Below are positions 34,221-43,250 of a stretch of 64,000 bases of DNA, piece after piece. Both the position numbers and the translations under genes were made by a program. The first letter of the stretch is position 1. Each line of letters starts with the position of its first letter. Under the pieces are notes generated by a model. That model saw only the letters and a program-made list of their open reading frames with translations. It had not been told where the DNA came from and made no database searches. Origin of the DNA: Scatosoma sp900555925 (GTDB lineage Bacteria; Bacillota; Clostridia; Christensenellales; Borkfalkiaceae); NCBI GenBank assembly GCA_959603585.1, contig CAUGYD010000002.1, positions 1-64,000 on the forward strand, in the 5' to 3' direction.

Positions 34221-35280
34221 AACTAAGTGCAACAGTTGAAAAGATTTAGTTCGAATAAATCTTGTGGAGTATGGTAGTGCAAAACTTTCCTGGGCCTGGC
34301 GTTTATAAGCGCCAGGTTCTTTTTTAATGTCGCAGGGCTCACTCTCGATAGGTTTCTTCCCTTTGGATAAAATTCCCTTAAGAGTCCGTTTAAGTTTTCA
34401 TTCGTTCCTTTCTGCCATGCACAATACGGATCCGCGAAATACATATCACAATTCAGCGATTTTTCTATCTCCCTCCAACAGGCAAATTCGCTGCCTCTGT
34501 CGCAGGTGATCGTCTTTACCGCTCCTTTGGGAAACTTGGAAAGCGCGGCTATAATCGCTTTGGCCATCGTCTCTCCCTTTCTGTCCGGAATCTTAACTGC
34601 GATATAATATCTTGTCTTTCTCTCCGCTATCGTTGCAAAACACGCTTTGCTTTTTCCTTGCCCCGATACCACCGTGTCCGCTTCCCAGTGTCCGAACTCT
34701 TTGCGGTTATATACGCTTTTATCCCGTTTGCGTATGCTTTTCCCCGTTGTGAACCTTCCTCCGTTGCCCATGCGTTTACGGATTTTCCCTTTTCTCCGTA
34801 GGTTTTTCAGGGTGGAACGCAAGTATCTTTCGTCTATCCAACGGTAGATCGTCTTAAACGACGGCATCTTCATTCCGCACGGAGTATTGGCTATCTGTTC
34901 GGGCGACCATGTTTGCGACAGCTTTTCGTCTATGTAATCCAATACCTCTTGTTTCCAGAACATCCCGCGGTGGCGGTAACTGTTTCTCAAGTCGCTTTTC
35001 CTTTTCCCCGTATACGGGTAGTATCTGGGTATATCCCTGAAAAAGGTACAGTTCCGCCTCAGTTCCCGAGACACCGAACTTACATTCCTGCCTAAAAGCC
35101 TTGCGATTTCCCGATAACTTTTTCCTTTGACGTAGTATTCTCGTAGACAACAGCGCTCTTCTATGGTAAAATGGTGGTAGTTCATACAGATCTCCTTGGT
35201 GTAAATTTGTTTCGCAACTCTATTTTACCACAGATTTGTATGAACTCCTTTTTTTATTCTCTCTCTGTTGCACTTAATAG
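34221..35280. mobile_element. IS30-family insertion sequence
   Basis: About 1060 bp bounded by inverted ends. The left end reads CTAAGTGCAACAG from 34223 and the right end, inverted, TTAAGTGCAACAG, with 12 of 13 identical. It contains one transposase gene whose stop codon lies within the left inverted repeat. The right end sits inside the ribokinase gene. I see no certain target duplication; IS30 types usually make 2-3 bp. Confidence 0.85.
34223..35185 (-). CDS. IS30-family transposase
   Basis: 320 aa. The N-terminal IS30 helix-turn-helix (FTIEERCCLREYYVKGKSYREIARLLGRN) is followed by the DDE catalytic core: Asp in HWEADTVV, Asp in ITCDRGSEF and Glu in QKGTNENLNGLLREFYPKG. Full length and uninterrupted, so the element is probably still active. 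The gene reads in the same direction as the host genes and could carry transcription into the FAD oxidoreductase. Confidence 0.95.
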   Translation of the reverse strand: MNYHHFTIEERCCLREYYVKGKSYREIARLLGRNVSSVSRELRRNCTFFRDIPRYYPYTGKRKSDLRNSYRHRGMFWKQEVLDYIDEKLSQTWSPEQIANTPCGMKMPSFKTIYRWIDERYLRSTLKNLRRKGKIRKRMGNGGRFTTGKSIRKRDKSVYNRKEFGHWEADTVVSGQGKSKACFATIAERKTRYYIAVKIPDRKGETMAKAIIAALSKFPKGAVKTITCDRGSEFACWREIEKSLNCDMYFADPYCAWQKGTNENLNGLLREFYPKGRNLSRVSPATLKKNLALINARPRKVLHYHTPQDLFELNLFNCCT

Positions 35281-36184
35281 TATAATTCACCATTTCCATG
35301 CGTGCAACGACTTCTTCTTTCGTTGGTATCGCAATCTGTGCGCCGCGGCGGGTTACCGCGATCCCCGAGCACACTGACGCAAAATGCGCTGCTTTTTCCA
35401 ACGCTTCCCCTTCAGCAAGCCAGGCGCAAAGTGCACCGCAAAAGGTATCGCCCGCGCCAGTCGTGTCGAGCGTTTCGCCGCAGCGCACCGAAGCGATCTT
35501 CTGCTGTCCGTTTTCTGTTACGAGCAGCGAACCATTCTCCCCAAGCGTCACGATGACAGCCTTTGCACCCGTTTCCAGCAAATGTTTGCAGCCCTCGTCG
35601 ATATCCTCTTTCCCGGTCAGAAGGCGAAGTTCTTTTAGGTTCGGAAGGATCAAATCGGCATAGCCGATTGCTTCCTGCACATCTTCTCTCGCGGGTGCAG
35701 GATTGAAAACGGTATAAAGCCCCATCTTCTTCGCGCTCCGTAAACCGTACAAGACAACCGGGTACGGATTTTCCAACTGCGTCACAAAAATATCACCTTT
35801 CCTTGCATCCCGCAGCAGATTTTGCACGTCGTCCTCATTCACCACACCGTTTGCGCCTTCACTCAAAATAATGCGGTTATCCCCGCCGATAACGGTGATG
35901 ACTGCCACCCCCGTACTTTTGTCCGTGCGGCGGATACAGGAAATATCAACGCCGACGCCGCACAAACTCTCCAAAAGCATATCTCCGAAGGCATCCTTTC
36001 CGACGGCACCCGCCATTTTGACTGTTCCGCCGAGTTTGGCGCAGGCATACGCCTGATTCGCCCCCTTCCCGCCGGCGGTCATCAGGAAGTCGCTGCCTTT
36101 GAGCGTTTCTCCCCGCTCCGGTAAGTATGGGGCGCTAATCGTCAGATCGCAATTCAGACTGCCGAGTACATATATCCGTTTCAT
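35225..36184 (-). CDS. rbsK: Ribokinase, C-terminus replaced by IS30 sequence
   Basis: 319-aa frame. PfkB signatures are GSLNCDL, TAGGKGANQAYACAKLGG near residue 37 and the catalytic LDTTGAGDTFCGAL near residue 245. It phosphorylates ribose to ribose-5-phosphate. Host sequence ends at MEMVNYT; the last 17 residues (IKCNRERIKKGVHTNLW) come from the insertion element. The catalytic part and ATP site are complete, so activity may survive. It starts 11 bp after the GH1 stop. A nucleoside hydrolase at 42242 could supply ribose. Confidence 0.88.
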   Translation of the reverse strand: MKRIYVLGSLNCDLTISAPYLPERGETLKGSDFLMTAGGKGANQAYACAKLGGTVKMAGAVGKDAFGDMLLESLCGVGVDISCIRRTDKSTGVAVITVIGGDNRIILSEGANGVVNEDDVQNLLRDARKGDIFVTQLENPYPVVLYGLRSAKKMGLYTVFNPAPAREDVQEAIGYADLILPNLKELRLLTGKEDIDEGCKHLLETGAKAVIVTLGENGSLLVTENGQQKIASVRCGETLDTTGAGDTFCGALCAWLAEGEALEKAAHFASVCSGIAVTRRGAQIAIPTKEEVVARMEMVNYTIKCNRERIKKGVHTNLW

Positions 36185-36195
36185 TTCACTCTCCG

Positions 36196-37548
36196 CTATA
36201 CAATTGCACCGTTTGAACGGACGATCTGCCGATAATAATCATAGCTGTCTTTCGGCGTCCGCTTATATGTTTCAAAGTCGACATGGACCAGTCCGAACCG
36301 CTGGCTGTATCCGTTCTGCCACTCAAAATTATCCATGAGCGACCAATGGAAATACCCTGCCACATTCGCCTCTTTGCTGTTTGCCGCCCGCCGCAACGCT
36401 TCAAGATACGTTTTGATATATTCTTTGCGGTAAGCGTCGTGCACTTTCCCGTCCGTGAACACGAAATCCGGACAGGATATCCCGTTTTCCGAAATGTAGA
36501 CCTTTTTTCCGTATTTTCTCTGCAAAAGTATAGGCGCCCAATACAAGACTTCGGGCGTAACCTCCCACCCCATCTGCGTTTTTTGCGCGCCGACCGAAAA
36601 AGGAAGTTCTTCGATGCTACCGTCCTGCGCCCTGCGAACAAACCTTCCCTCGTAAATATTGAGCGCAAAGAAATCGATGGGAACGGAAATATGTTTCATA
36701 TCTTCGTCGGTTATCTCGGGGCGCACGTCTTCCGGGAAATCATACCAGCCCGCAGGATACTTTCCGAAGAAGATCGGATCGGCATACCCCGAGGTAGACC
36801 AAAGCGGGCTATACGTATAGTAATTGAAAGTGCGTTCAAACGCCGCGTCAAAGTCTTCCTTACTATCCGTAGCCGGAGCAAAAATCGTTCCGCAGGATGC
36901 ATATCCGACTTCCGCATCTTTGATCGTTTTCAGAACCTTTGCCGCGCTGCCGTGCGCCCGCAACAGATTGTGCAAGGCAGCAAGCTGCTCTTTGACGGAC
37001 AACCGCAGCCCCGGCGCATGGATCCCCTGGCGGTATCCGCAGTCGAGAACGCATTGCGGTTCGTTGATCGTAAAATAATGTTTGACTCTGTCTCCGTACA
37101 GTTTTTTTACGGTTTCGGCGTATTCGAAAAACCAGTCGGCAATTTCGGGATTCATGAATCCGCCCCTGTTTTGGAGGGCTTGCGGCAGATCCCAATGATA
37201 CAGAGTAAGAAAAGGCGTTATCCCCCGCTCTAACAAGCCGTCGACCATGCGGGAATAAAAACCGGCGCCCTTTTCGTTTACCTTCCCCGTACCATCCGGC
37301 AGCAGCCGCGGCCACGAAACGGAAAAGCGGTAGGCGTTGCAGCCCAGTCCTTTTACGAGATCCAGATCTTCCTCCAAACGATGATAATGGTCACAGGCAC
37401 TGTCACCGTTTTCGCCCCGCACGACTGCGCCATCCTTATGGGAAAACGTATCCCAAATGCTGTCCGCCCTGCCGTCTTCGCGGCGGGCGCCTTCGATCTG
37501 ATAGGATGCCGTTGCCGTACCCCAATAAAAATTTTTGCCGAAGTCCAT
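36196..37548 (-). CDS. GH1 beta-glucosidase/beta-glycosidase, second copy
   Basis: 450 aa, a paralog of 10838-12193 with long shared segments. The acid/base Glu is in FTINEPQ (near residue 164), the nucleophile Glu in VYISENGIS (near 353), and WSLMDNFEWQNGY is present. No signal peptide; it cleaves imported beta-glycosides. AGGAGAA precedes the ATG. It lies between a probable six-hairpin enzyme and ribokinase, downstream of GH2. Confidence 0.93.
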   Translation of the reverse strand: MDFGKNFYWGTATASYQIEGARREDGRADSIWDTFSHKDGAVVRGENGDSACDHYHRLEEDLDLVKGLGCNAYRFSVSWPRLLPDGTGKVNEKGAGFYSRMVDGLLERGITPFLTLYHWDLPQALQNRGGFMNPEIADWFFEYAETVKKLYGDRVKHYFTINEPQCVLDCGYRQGIHAPGLRLSVKEQLAALHNLLRAHGSAAKVLKTIKDAEVGYASCGTIFAPATDSKEDFDAAFERTFNYYTYSPLWSTSGYADPIFFGKYPAGWYDFPEDVRPEITDEDMKHISVPIDFFALNIYEGRFVRRAQDGSIEELPFSVGAQKTQMGWEVTPEVLYWAPILLQRKYGKKVYISENGISCPDFVFTDGKVHDAYRKEYIKTYLEALRRAANSKEANVAGYFHWSLMDNFEWQNGYSQRFGLVHVDFETYKRTPKDSYDYYRQIVRSNGAIV

Positions 37549-37607
37549 GCTATTTCTCCTTTTTTCATTTTTTATCGTTGCAAAATAATTGCTATGGTTT
37601 TATCTGC

Positions 37608-39548
37608 TTATAACCAATCCGTGGTTAAAACCGTTTCGCTTGCCCGCACCCAGACATAGCGAGAAAGACCGCTATCAGCCCGCTTCGGTTTGCCTTGCCG
37701 AATTTTCAATACGGTTTTTTTGCAGTCGGTCGCAAACCCTCCTCCGGGAATATAGTCGAGGTTGTAGCAGGCATACATTTTGCCGTCCTTTTCCGCTTTG
37801 GAAAAATTGCTCATAAAACCGTTCAATGCTTTGAGGCGGTATCTCTCGTCCTTTGTCAGAAACCAATACCAGTAATCGGCCTCTGCCCGCCAAATCGTCC
37901 AGGCATGGCCGAAGCAAATGGACGGCCCCGTGGCATCGCCCTCCCAAAACGTTTCCCACCAGCGCAGCGAAGAATGAAAACAGGGCGAGATCGGCGTATG
38001 CGTCACCCACGGCTCGTGTAAGTCGAGGATCTCCTTTGCCCGCGCAATGTATTCTTCCCGCCGCTCGATCTTAGCCGCATAATACAGCAGCGACAACGCC
38101 GTACAGGAAATGGAACCGTCCTCCATTTCCGGTTCCGTTTCTTCCGAAACATATGCTTCTGTGTGGAATTCTTTTCTGCGGTAAAGATAATCGGCGATTT
38201 CTCCCGCCGCACGGCGGTATTTTTCCGCATAAACAGGATGATCTTCCGCCAAAACCAACGCCGCGTCTATAAAAGGAATGATCAGGCAGCATACCGTTGT
38301 ATAATCTTCTCTTCCTCCGTTGAGAAAATCCGTGTAGATCATGCCGTGATCGAAGTGGTATCCTAAAACACAATCGAGCGCGCCGGTCAAATAGCGGAAA
38401 TATTTTTCTTCGCCCGTCAAGCGGTAGGCGTCCGTCAGGATGGTGACGCCGAAAAGCTGCTCCTGGATCCTGTTCGATTCAAAAATCGAGTAAGGCGGCA
38501 CATTTTTATGCCATTTATCGAAAATTGTCCGCCTTGGTAATGCTTTCTTTTCGTCCTGTTCCAAGATGATTGCAAGCGCGGGCTTCAATTTTTGCAGATA
38601 TTCCTCTCTTTGTCCGTACCGCAGCATATAGCGCAGCATCGCCGATTCCCAACACTGGTGCTCACACAAATTTTCGTCGGTATATTGCAAATCGTCTTCG
38701 GAAACGCTGTCCATCGCGCGCTTATAGCAAGCCTCTATATCGTCGTAAACAAAAAATACCGCTTCCATTCCGCGTACCCCTTTATAATATGGTACCGCGG
38801 AAACCAAACCGTACCCGACGGCGGGTACCTGAACGGTGCCGCCGCGCGGCGTGTATATTTGCCCGCCACAGCGCACCTCGTCGCACAGCCCGTGAACGCG
38901 CAATATGAATTTCTGCCCCGCCTTTGCAAAACTTTTTTCGTATGTCAGCGCAGGAACGCCGAGCGTTCGGCAAACCGCGTCAATCGCGCTTTCAAAACAG
39001 TCGGCCTCGAACAAATACAAGTCCAAACGGCGGCTGTGGCTTTCCGTTTTGTACGCCTTGTCAAAATTCGCCAAAAACTCCAATTCAAGGAAAAAATGAC
39101 CGGGGCAAAATTCCGAAGAATAATCACATTTCCAACCGTCGCAATGCCCTTTTGGAAACACGATCAGATTTTTGCCGTTCGGATTAGTCAGATAGCAGTA
39201 TTTGAAATCGTTCCCTTCGGAAGAATACGGGCTGTTCAACAGATACTGATTGCTCCACCGGCCGCCGTTTTTCTTCCCCATAAAATTAAAGGGAAACGAC
39301 AGACCGAATTCCGACAGGTTTTCCGCGCTCGTTGCCAATTCAATTTTCAATCCCCCGTTATATTCGGAAACGGAGAGCTGCGCCCGTGCCTCTTTACAAT
39401 AGCCGGTTGCATCGAAATATCCCTTTCTGTCCCGATACGGCATGCCGAAAGGCGCTTCGCCACGGGTTATATCATCCGTCTGCAACGTATAACGGACGTT
39501 GAGCTTATCTCCGTTCAGGTATTTTTGCAGTTTTTCAGCCGCCGTCAT
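37608..39548 (-). CDS. Uncharacterised protein, probable (alpha/alpha)6-barrel glycosidase
   Basis: 646 aa, family not recognised. The first 250 residues are beta-rich and read like a jelly-roll domain. From about 290 on, repeated helix pairs with aromatic-rich loops (HQCWESAMLRYMLRYGQ, ESNRIQEQLFGVTILTDAYRLTGEEKYF, SSLRWWETFWEGDATGPSICFGHAWTIWRAEADYWYW) suggest a six-hairpin toroid as in many glycoside hydrolases and lyases. No signal peptide. It lies in a GH2, GH1, ribokinase series, so cytoplasmic oligosaccharide hydrolysis is the likeliest role. Catalytic residues cannot be assigned. Confidence 0.55.
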   Translation of the reverse strand: MTAAEKLQKYLNGDKLNVRYTLQTDDITRGEAPFGMPYRDRKGYFDATGYCKEARAQLSVSEYNGGLKIELATSAENLSEFGLSFPFNFMGKKNGGRWSNQYLLNSPYSSEGNDFKYCYLTNPNGKNLIVFPKGHCDGWKCDYSSEFCPGHFFLELEFLANFDKAYKTESHSRRLDLYLFEADCFESAIDAVCRTLGVPALTYEKSFAKAGQKFILRVHGLCDEVRCGGQIYTPRGGTVQVPAVGYGLVSAVPYYKGVRGMEAVFFVYDDIEACYKRAMDSVSEDDLQYTDENLCEHQCWESAMLRYMLRYGQREEYLQKLKPALAIILEQDEKKALPRRTIFDKWHKNVPPYSIFESNRIQEQLFGVTILTDAYRLTGEEKYFRYLTGALDCVLGYHFDHGMIYTDFLNGGREDYTTVCCLIIPFIDAALVLAEDHPVYAEKYRRAAGEIADYLYRRKEFHTEAYVSEETEPEMEDGSISCTALSLLYYAAKIERREEYIARAKEILDLHEPWVTHTPISPCFHSSLRWWETFWEGDATGPSICFGHAWTIWRAEADYWYWFLTKDERYRLKALNGFMSNFSKAEKDGKMYACYNLDYIPGGGFATDCKKTVLKIRQGKPKRADSGLSRYVWVRASETVLTTDWL

Positions 39549-39607
39549 CTCCTCTCCCTTGCCGTGCGCCGGCGAGGCGCCCGTTCCCTTTTTGCAGAAT
39601 GATTTTT

Positions 39608-41359
39608 TTATTTCTGCTGCTCGTAGGCACTCTTCGCCTGCAACGCTTCCGCGATCTTTTTAACCGTTTCTTTACTAAATTTTTTGCTCCGATCGTAATA
39701 ATACAATCCGTTGACTTCCTGTTCCACATCGTAAAGTTGGGTGTAACAAAAGGCGCAGACGCGCGGATTGGAATAAAGCACCTCGATGAAAGCGGCAAAC
39801 CGTTCGGCAAATTGCTCCTCCGTTTCGATCGACTCGCCGTTGTACGCCCATCCTTTTGCCGCAGGCGGCCATTTCAGCCCCCCGAATTCACTCAAAAAGA
39901 AAGGCTGCCCGCCGTATTGCTGCCCCATCGAATCGAACACCTTTCCGTCTTCAAACTTTGCAAAGCGGCGTGAAAACTCATCCATATCCTGCGTGTAGTC
40001 GTGCACGTCGTAAATATCCGTCTGTGTATGGTAGTTCCAGCTCACGTCGATGCACGGGCGCGTCTTATCCGCACGCTTTGTTTCCAGATATATCTGCTTA
40101 ACGAATGCATCGCACTGTCGTCTGCCGCAAACGTCAAAATTTTCGTTCATCGGGCACCAACCGACAACGGCGGGGTGATTGTAGTCGCGCTCCACCGCTT
40201 CCAGCCACTCGGGCAGAAAATCTAAAAGCCCGCTCTCCCGCGAATGGTCGAACCCCCAGTTCGGATACTCTCCCCATACGAGGTAGCCGAGCCTGTCCGC
40301 CCAGTATAAATAGCGGCGTTCAAACACCTTTTCGTGCAGGCGCGCACCGTTAAACCCGAGCGCCTGCGACCGAAGAATATCCTCTTTCAGCTCTTTATCG
40401 GTTTCGGCGGTATAGATGCCTTTCGGGTTATACCCCTGATCGAGGACCAATTTCTGAAAGACGCGTTTTCCGTTCAGTTTCATACCAAGCGTGTCGACTT
40501 CGATCTTGCGCATACCGAAATAGCTTTTTACGGTATCCGTCTGCCCCGCAGCCGTAAGCGACAATTCCAGATCGTACAGTTCGGGCGACTCCGTATCCCA
40601 TAAATTCAGTTCGGAAAGAGGAAGCGATCCGCTAATCACGGCAACGTTCCCGACCGCGCACAGGCGCAACTCTCCGACAGGTTTCCCACGATAAAATGCG
40701 CGCGCCGTACACAGTTTTTCTCCGTCTCCCTGCAAAAAGACGGACACATCCAGCTTTTGGTTATCGACGTCGGGTGTGAGCCTCACCCGTTCAATGTAAT
40801 TTTCCGGCACCTCTTCCAGCCATACTGTCTGCCAGATACCCGTGCACCGCGTATAATAACAGCCATAGGACGCCTGCCGCGGGCTTTGCTTGCCCGAAGG
40901 CTGACGCAGATCGCGCGCATCGCCCGAACAATGCACCTTGATCTCGGCGGCGCCGTCCGCGATGAAGTCGGTGATATCCGCGCCGAACGGGGTGTAACCG
41001 CCGCGGTGGACACATACCGGTTTGCCGTTTACAAATACATGCGTCCGGTAATAAGCCGCCTCGAAATGCAAAAGCCAGCGCTTGCCCGCATGCTTTTGCA
41101 GACGCACTGTTTTGCGATACCAGCAGGCAACGATAAAGTTTTTATACCCGATGCCGGACAACTCGCTTTCGGGGCAGAACGGTACACGGATACGCAACGG
41201 AAAATCTTTTTCAATCGCATAGATCACGTCGTGTTTGTCGCTCGTGAGCGGATGCTGCTGCACCAGCGTATCGGCAAAGTCAAAGGCGAAATCCCATTCG
41301 CCGTTCAAATCGATCCAATTTTCCCGCACCAGTTCGGGGCGGGGATACTCTTTCTGCAT
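39608..41359 (-). CDS. GH2-family beta-galactosidase/beta-glucuronidase-like enzyme
   Basis: 583 aa from MQKEYPRPELVRENW, with GGAGAG before it. The sugar-binding jelly roll (ENWIDLNGEWDFAFD), an Ig-like domain and a TIM barrel are in the usual order. Acid/base Glu is in VGWCPMNENFD (near 405) and nucleophile Glu in FFLSEFGGLKWP (near 490). It is short for GH2, without the C-terminal extra domains of LacZ, and has no signal peptide. First gene of the operon divergent from the third AraC. Beta-galactose, beta-glucuronic acid or beta-mannose could be the target. Confidence 0.88.
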   Translation of the reverse strand: MQKEYPRPELVRENWIDLNGEWDFAFDFADTLVQQHPLTSDKHDVIYAIEKDFPLRIRVPFCPESELSGIGYKNFIVACWYRKTVRLQKHAGKRWLLHFEAAYYRTHVFVNGKPVCVHRGGYTPFGADITDFIADGAAEIKVHCSGDARDLRQPSGKQSPRQASYGCYYTRCTGIWQTVWLEEVPENYIERVRLTPDVDNQKLDVSVFLQGDGEKLCTARAFYRGKPVGELRLCAVGNVAVISGSLPLSELNLWDTESPELYDLELSLTAAGQTDTVKSYFGMRKIEVDTLGMKLNGKRVFQKLVLDQGYNPKGIYTAETDKELKEDILRSQALGFNGARLHEKVFERRYLYWADRLGYLVWGEYPNWGFDHSRESGLLDFLPEWLEAVERDYNHPAVVGWCPMNENFDVCGRRQCDAFVKQIYLETKRADKTRPCIDVSWNYHTQTDIYDVHDYTQDMDEFSRRFAKFEDGKVFDSMGQQYGGQPFFLSEFGGLKWPPAAKGWAYNGESIETEEQFAERFAAFIEVLYSNPRVCAFCYTQLYDVEQEVNGLYYYDRSKKFSKETVKKIAEALQAKSAYEQQK

Positions 41360-41392
41360 AATAAACTCTCCTTTCCGATTTATCCGCCAATC

Positions 41393-41422
41393 TTGACAAT
41401 ATGCCCTCCGATATATTATAAT
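41393..41422 (+). promoter_or_regulatory. Promoter of third AraC regulator
   Basis: TTGACA, 18 bases, TATAAT on the plus strand, with GGAG seven bases before the ATG at 41453. The distance to the divergent GH2 start is 94 bp, so one regulator could act on both. Confidence 0.8.
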
Positions 41423-41452
41423 AATACAAAACGGAACAAGGCGGAGAAACGT

Positions 41453-42238
41453 ATGCATACCGAATTCAAATTTTTAGTGCGGCAACAGTACGATGATAGA
41501 TATTTTATCCAATCGCATTCGCATCCCTGCTATGAACTTGTCTACTACCTATCGGGCAGCGGCAACGTCAAAATCGGCGACAGGGATTATCCCTTTTCCG
41601 AAAATACATGTGTGCTCTCTGCCCCGAACGAAATACACAGCGAATCGTCATCCTCGCCCGCGCTTGTATTGTTTATCGGGTTCACCATAGACAAAGCTAC
41701 AATCAACGAGCCGCTCCCGGAACATTCCGTTTTTACGGATCAGAACGAAACAATTTTACAAAAGCTATTAGAAATCGAATCGGAGATCCTCAGCAAAAAA
41801 AATTATTACAGCGCCATCGTCAACATCCTGACAGAAAATCTCGTTTATCTCTTGCTGCGTGAAAACGATCCGCACACAGATACCCGCGCCGCCATTGACT
41901 TTTCCTATATCCTCAACTATATAGAATCGATTGCGAACCAGCGCATCTCCGTCGAGCAAATTGCCGCCGCTCTCGGCTACAACTATGATTACCTGCGGCA
42001 GCTTTTTTTGAAAAAGACAGGCATGACGCTTAAAAACTATATTATGGACGCACGCCTGAACAACGTGAAAAAATACCTGCTCAACTACGACTATACTTTG
42101 GATGAACTTGCCGGCATTACGGGGTTCACCTCGTCTTCCCATCTGTGCATGGTGTTCAAACGAAAATTCGGGCTCTCTCCATTAGAGTACAAGCTCAGAG
42201 AACGAAAAGACCCGAAAGTCGATAACCTGAAACAATAA
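41453..42238 (+). CDS. AraC-family transcriptional regulator
   Basis: 261 aa starting MHTEFKFLVRQQ, with GGAG at proper spacing and a consensus promoter just upstream; the open frame extends much further upstream but only antisense to GH2. The cupin domain carries SHSHPCYELVYYLSGSG and APNEIHSES, with likely His ligands. Two HTH motifs end with GFTSSSHLCMVFKRKFGLSPLEYK. It probably controls the divergent GH2, six-hairpin, GH1, ribokinase set. Confidence 0.88.
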   Translation: MHTEFKFLVRQQYDDRYFIQSHSHPCYELVYYLSGSGNVKIGDRDYPFSENTCVLSAPNEIHSESSSSPALVLFIGFTIDKATINEPLPEHSVFTDQNETILQKLLEIESEILSKKNYYSAIVNILTENLVYLLLRENDPHTDTRAAIDFSYILNYIESIANQRISVEQIAAALGYNYDYLRQLFLKKTGMTLKNYIMDARLNNVKKYLLNYDYTLDELAGITGFTSSSHLCMVFKRKFGLSPLEYKLRERKDPKVDNLKQ

Positions 42239-42241
42239 AAA

Positions 42242-43222
42242 CTATGCCCGCACGGCAAGCCTTGGACGGCGCGTCTTTTCAGACACCACCGCCTCAAGCG
42301 GCTCAACAGATGCGTTGATCAGTTCGGCGATTTTTGTATACCCTTCTTTGAGCAGCAGAATGCGGTGTTTGCCGCCTGCACGTTCCGCAAAAGAAGTTAC
42401 GCCGGCCTCGTCCACAGAAATGTCTCCCGGTTCGGAATAATCGAAATATTCTTCGCAGCCGTCCGTCGCGCACAGGCAGGTTACGGGATCCCAACTCATC
42501 CGTTCAAATTCCGGTTCGTGCGGATAGTTCTCGGAGACGGCATATTGCAGCATACAATACCAAACGGGATTGTCGCCGCGGCGCATTTTGGTCATAACAC
42601 GCGCGCCTGCTTCCCACGGCGCAAACGTAACGCCGACGGGGCAATGTCCGACGAAATACCGCGCTGCCGCAATATCCTGCAAAATATTCCATTCCGGAGC
42701 CACCTCAGCGTGCAGATTCAAAAAATCGTAATTCTGCGCAAAACTGCCGCCCATGACAAAAATTTCAGAAACTTTTTCCCGTACCAGCCCCTCGCCGTCG
42801 AGAGGGCTGATTTCATCTGCTCCGCTTTTAAACAGGCGTTCCATGTTGCTCAGCGGTCCGATGGCTGCGATCGTACATTTCCCCTCCTGCTCCGCCAACG
42901 TTTTGCGCAGCAATAAAACCGCGTCCTGCGATGAATCTTTTGTTCCGTACAGATCTTTCACTGCTTTGCCGTAATTGTTGATCTTGTCACATTCCAGCGA
43001 GGGGGATGCCATCGCCCCGATGGGAAGGTGCACCCCATAATAATTTGTGATCGCCTGAACGGTTGCCGTTGCGCCCTCGCGCGTGGAACTTGCCGTGATA
43101 CAGCCGATTTGGATTTCGCCCGCGATGTGTTTGTTCAGCAATATGGCGAGCGCTACCGCATCGTCGCAGTCGACGCCCATATCCGTGTCGAGAATGATTT
43201 TTTTGACGAGCTCATTTTCCAT
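42242..43222 (-). CDS. Nucleoside hydrolase (inosine/uridine-preferring family)
   Basis: 326 aa. The calcium-binding N-terminal motif ILDTDMGVDCDDAVAL is intact, with TAAIGPLSNMERL, FVMGGSF and VTFAPWEAG segments in family order. It cleaves the N-glycosidic bond of ribonucleosides to base and ribose. Ribose could pass to the ribokinase at 35225. Alternatively, in carbohydrate loci such proteins may process other N- or O-ribosides. AGGAAG precedes the ATG. It converges with the third AraC gene, 3 bp between stops. Confidence 0.85.
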   Translation of the reverse strand: MENELVKKIILDTDMGVDCDDAVALAILLNKHIAGEIQIGCITASSTREGATATVQAITNYYGVHLPIGAMASPSLECDKINNYGKAVKDLYGTKDSSQDAVLLLRKTLAEQEGKCTIAAIGPLSNMERLFKSGADEISPLDGEGLVREKVSEIFVMGGSFAQNYDFLNLHAEVAPEWNILQDIAAARYFVGHCPVGVTFAPWEAGARVMTKMRRGDNPVWYCMLQYAVSENYPHEPEFERMSWDPVTCLCATDGCEEYFDYSEPGDISVDEAGVTSFAERAGGKHRILLLKEGYTKIAELINASVEPLEAVVSEKTRRPRLAVRA

Positions 43223-43250
43223 GTTTACTTCCTGCCTTTTGCAAATATTG

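Noticed and set aside
40757..41452. Upstream extension of the third AraC frame by 232 codons
   Set aside because: It lies antisense to the GH2 gene; promoter, ribosome site and family alignment all place the AraC start at 41453.
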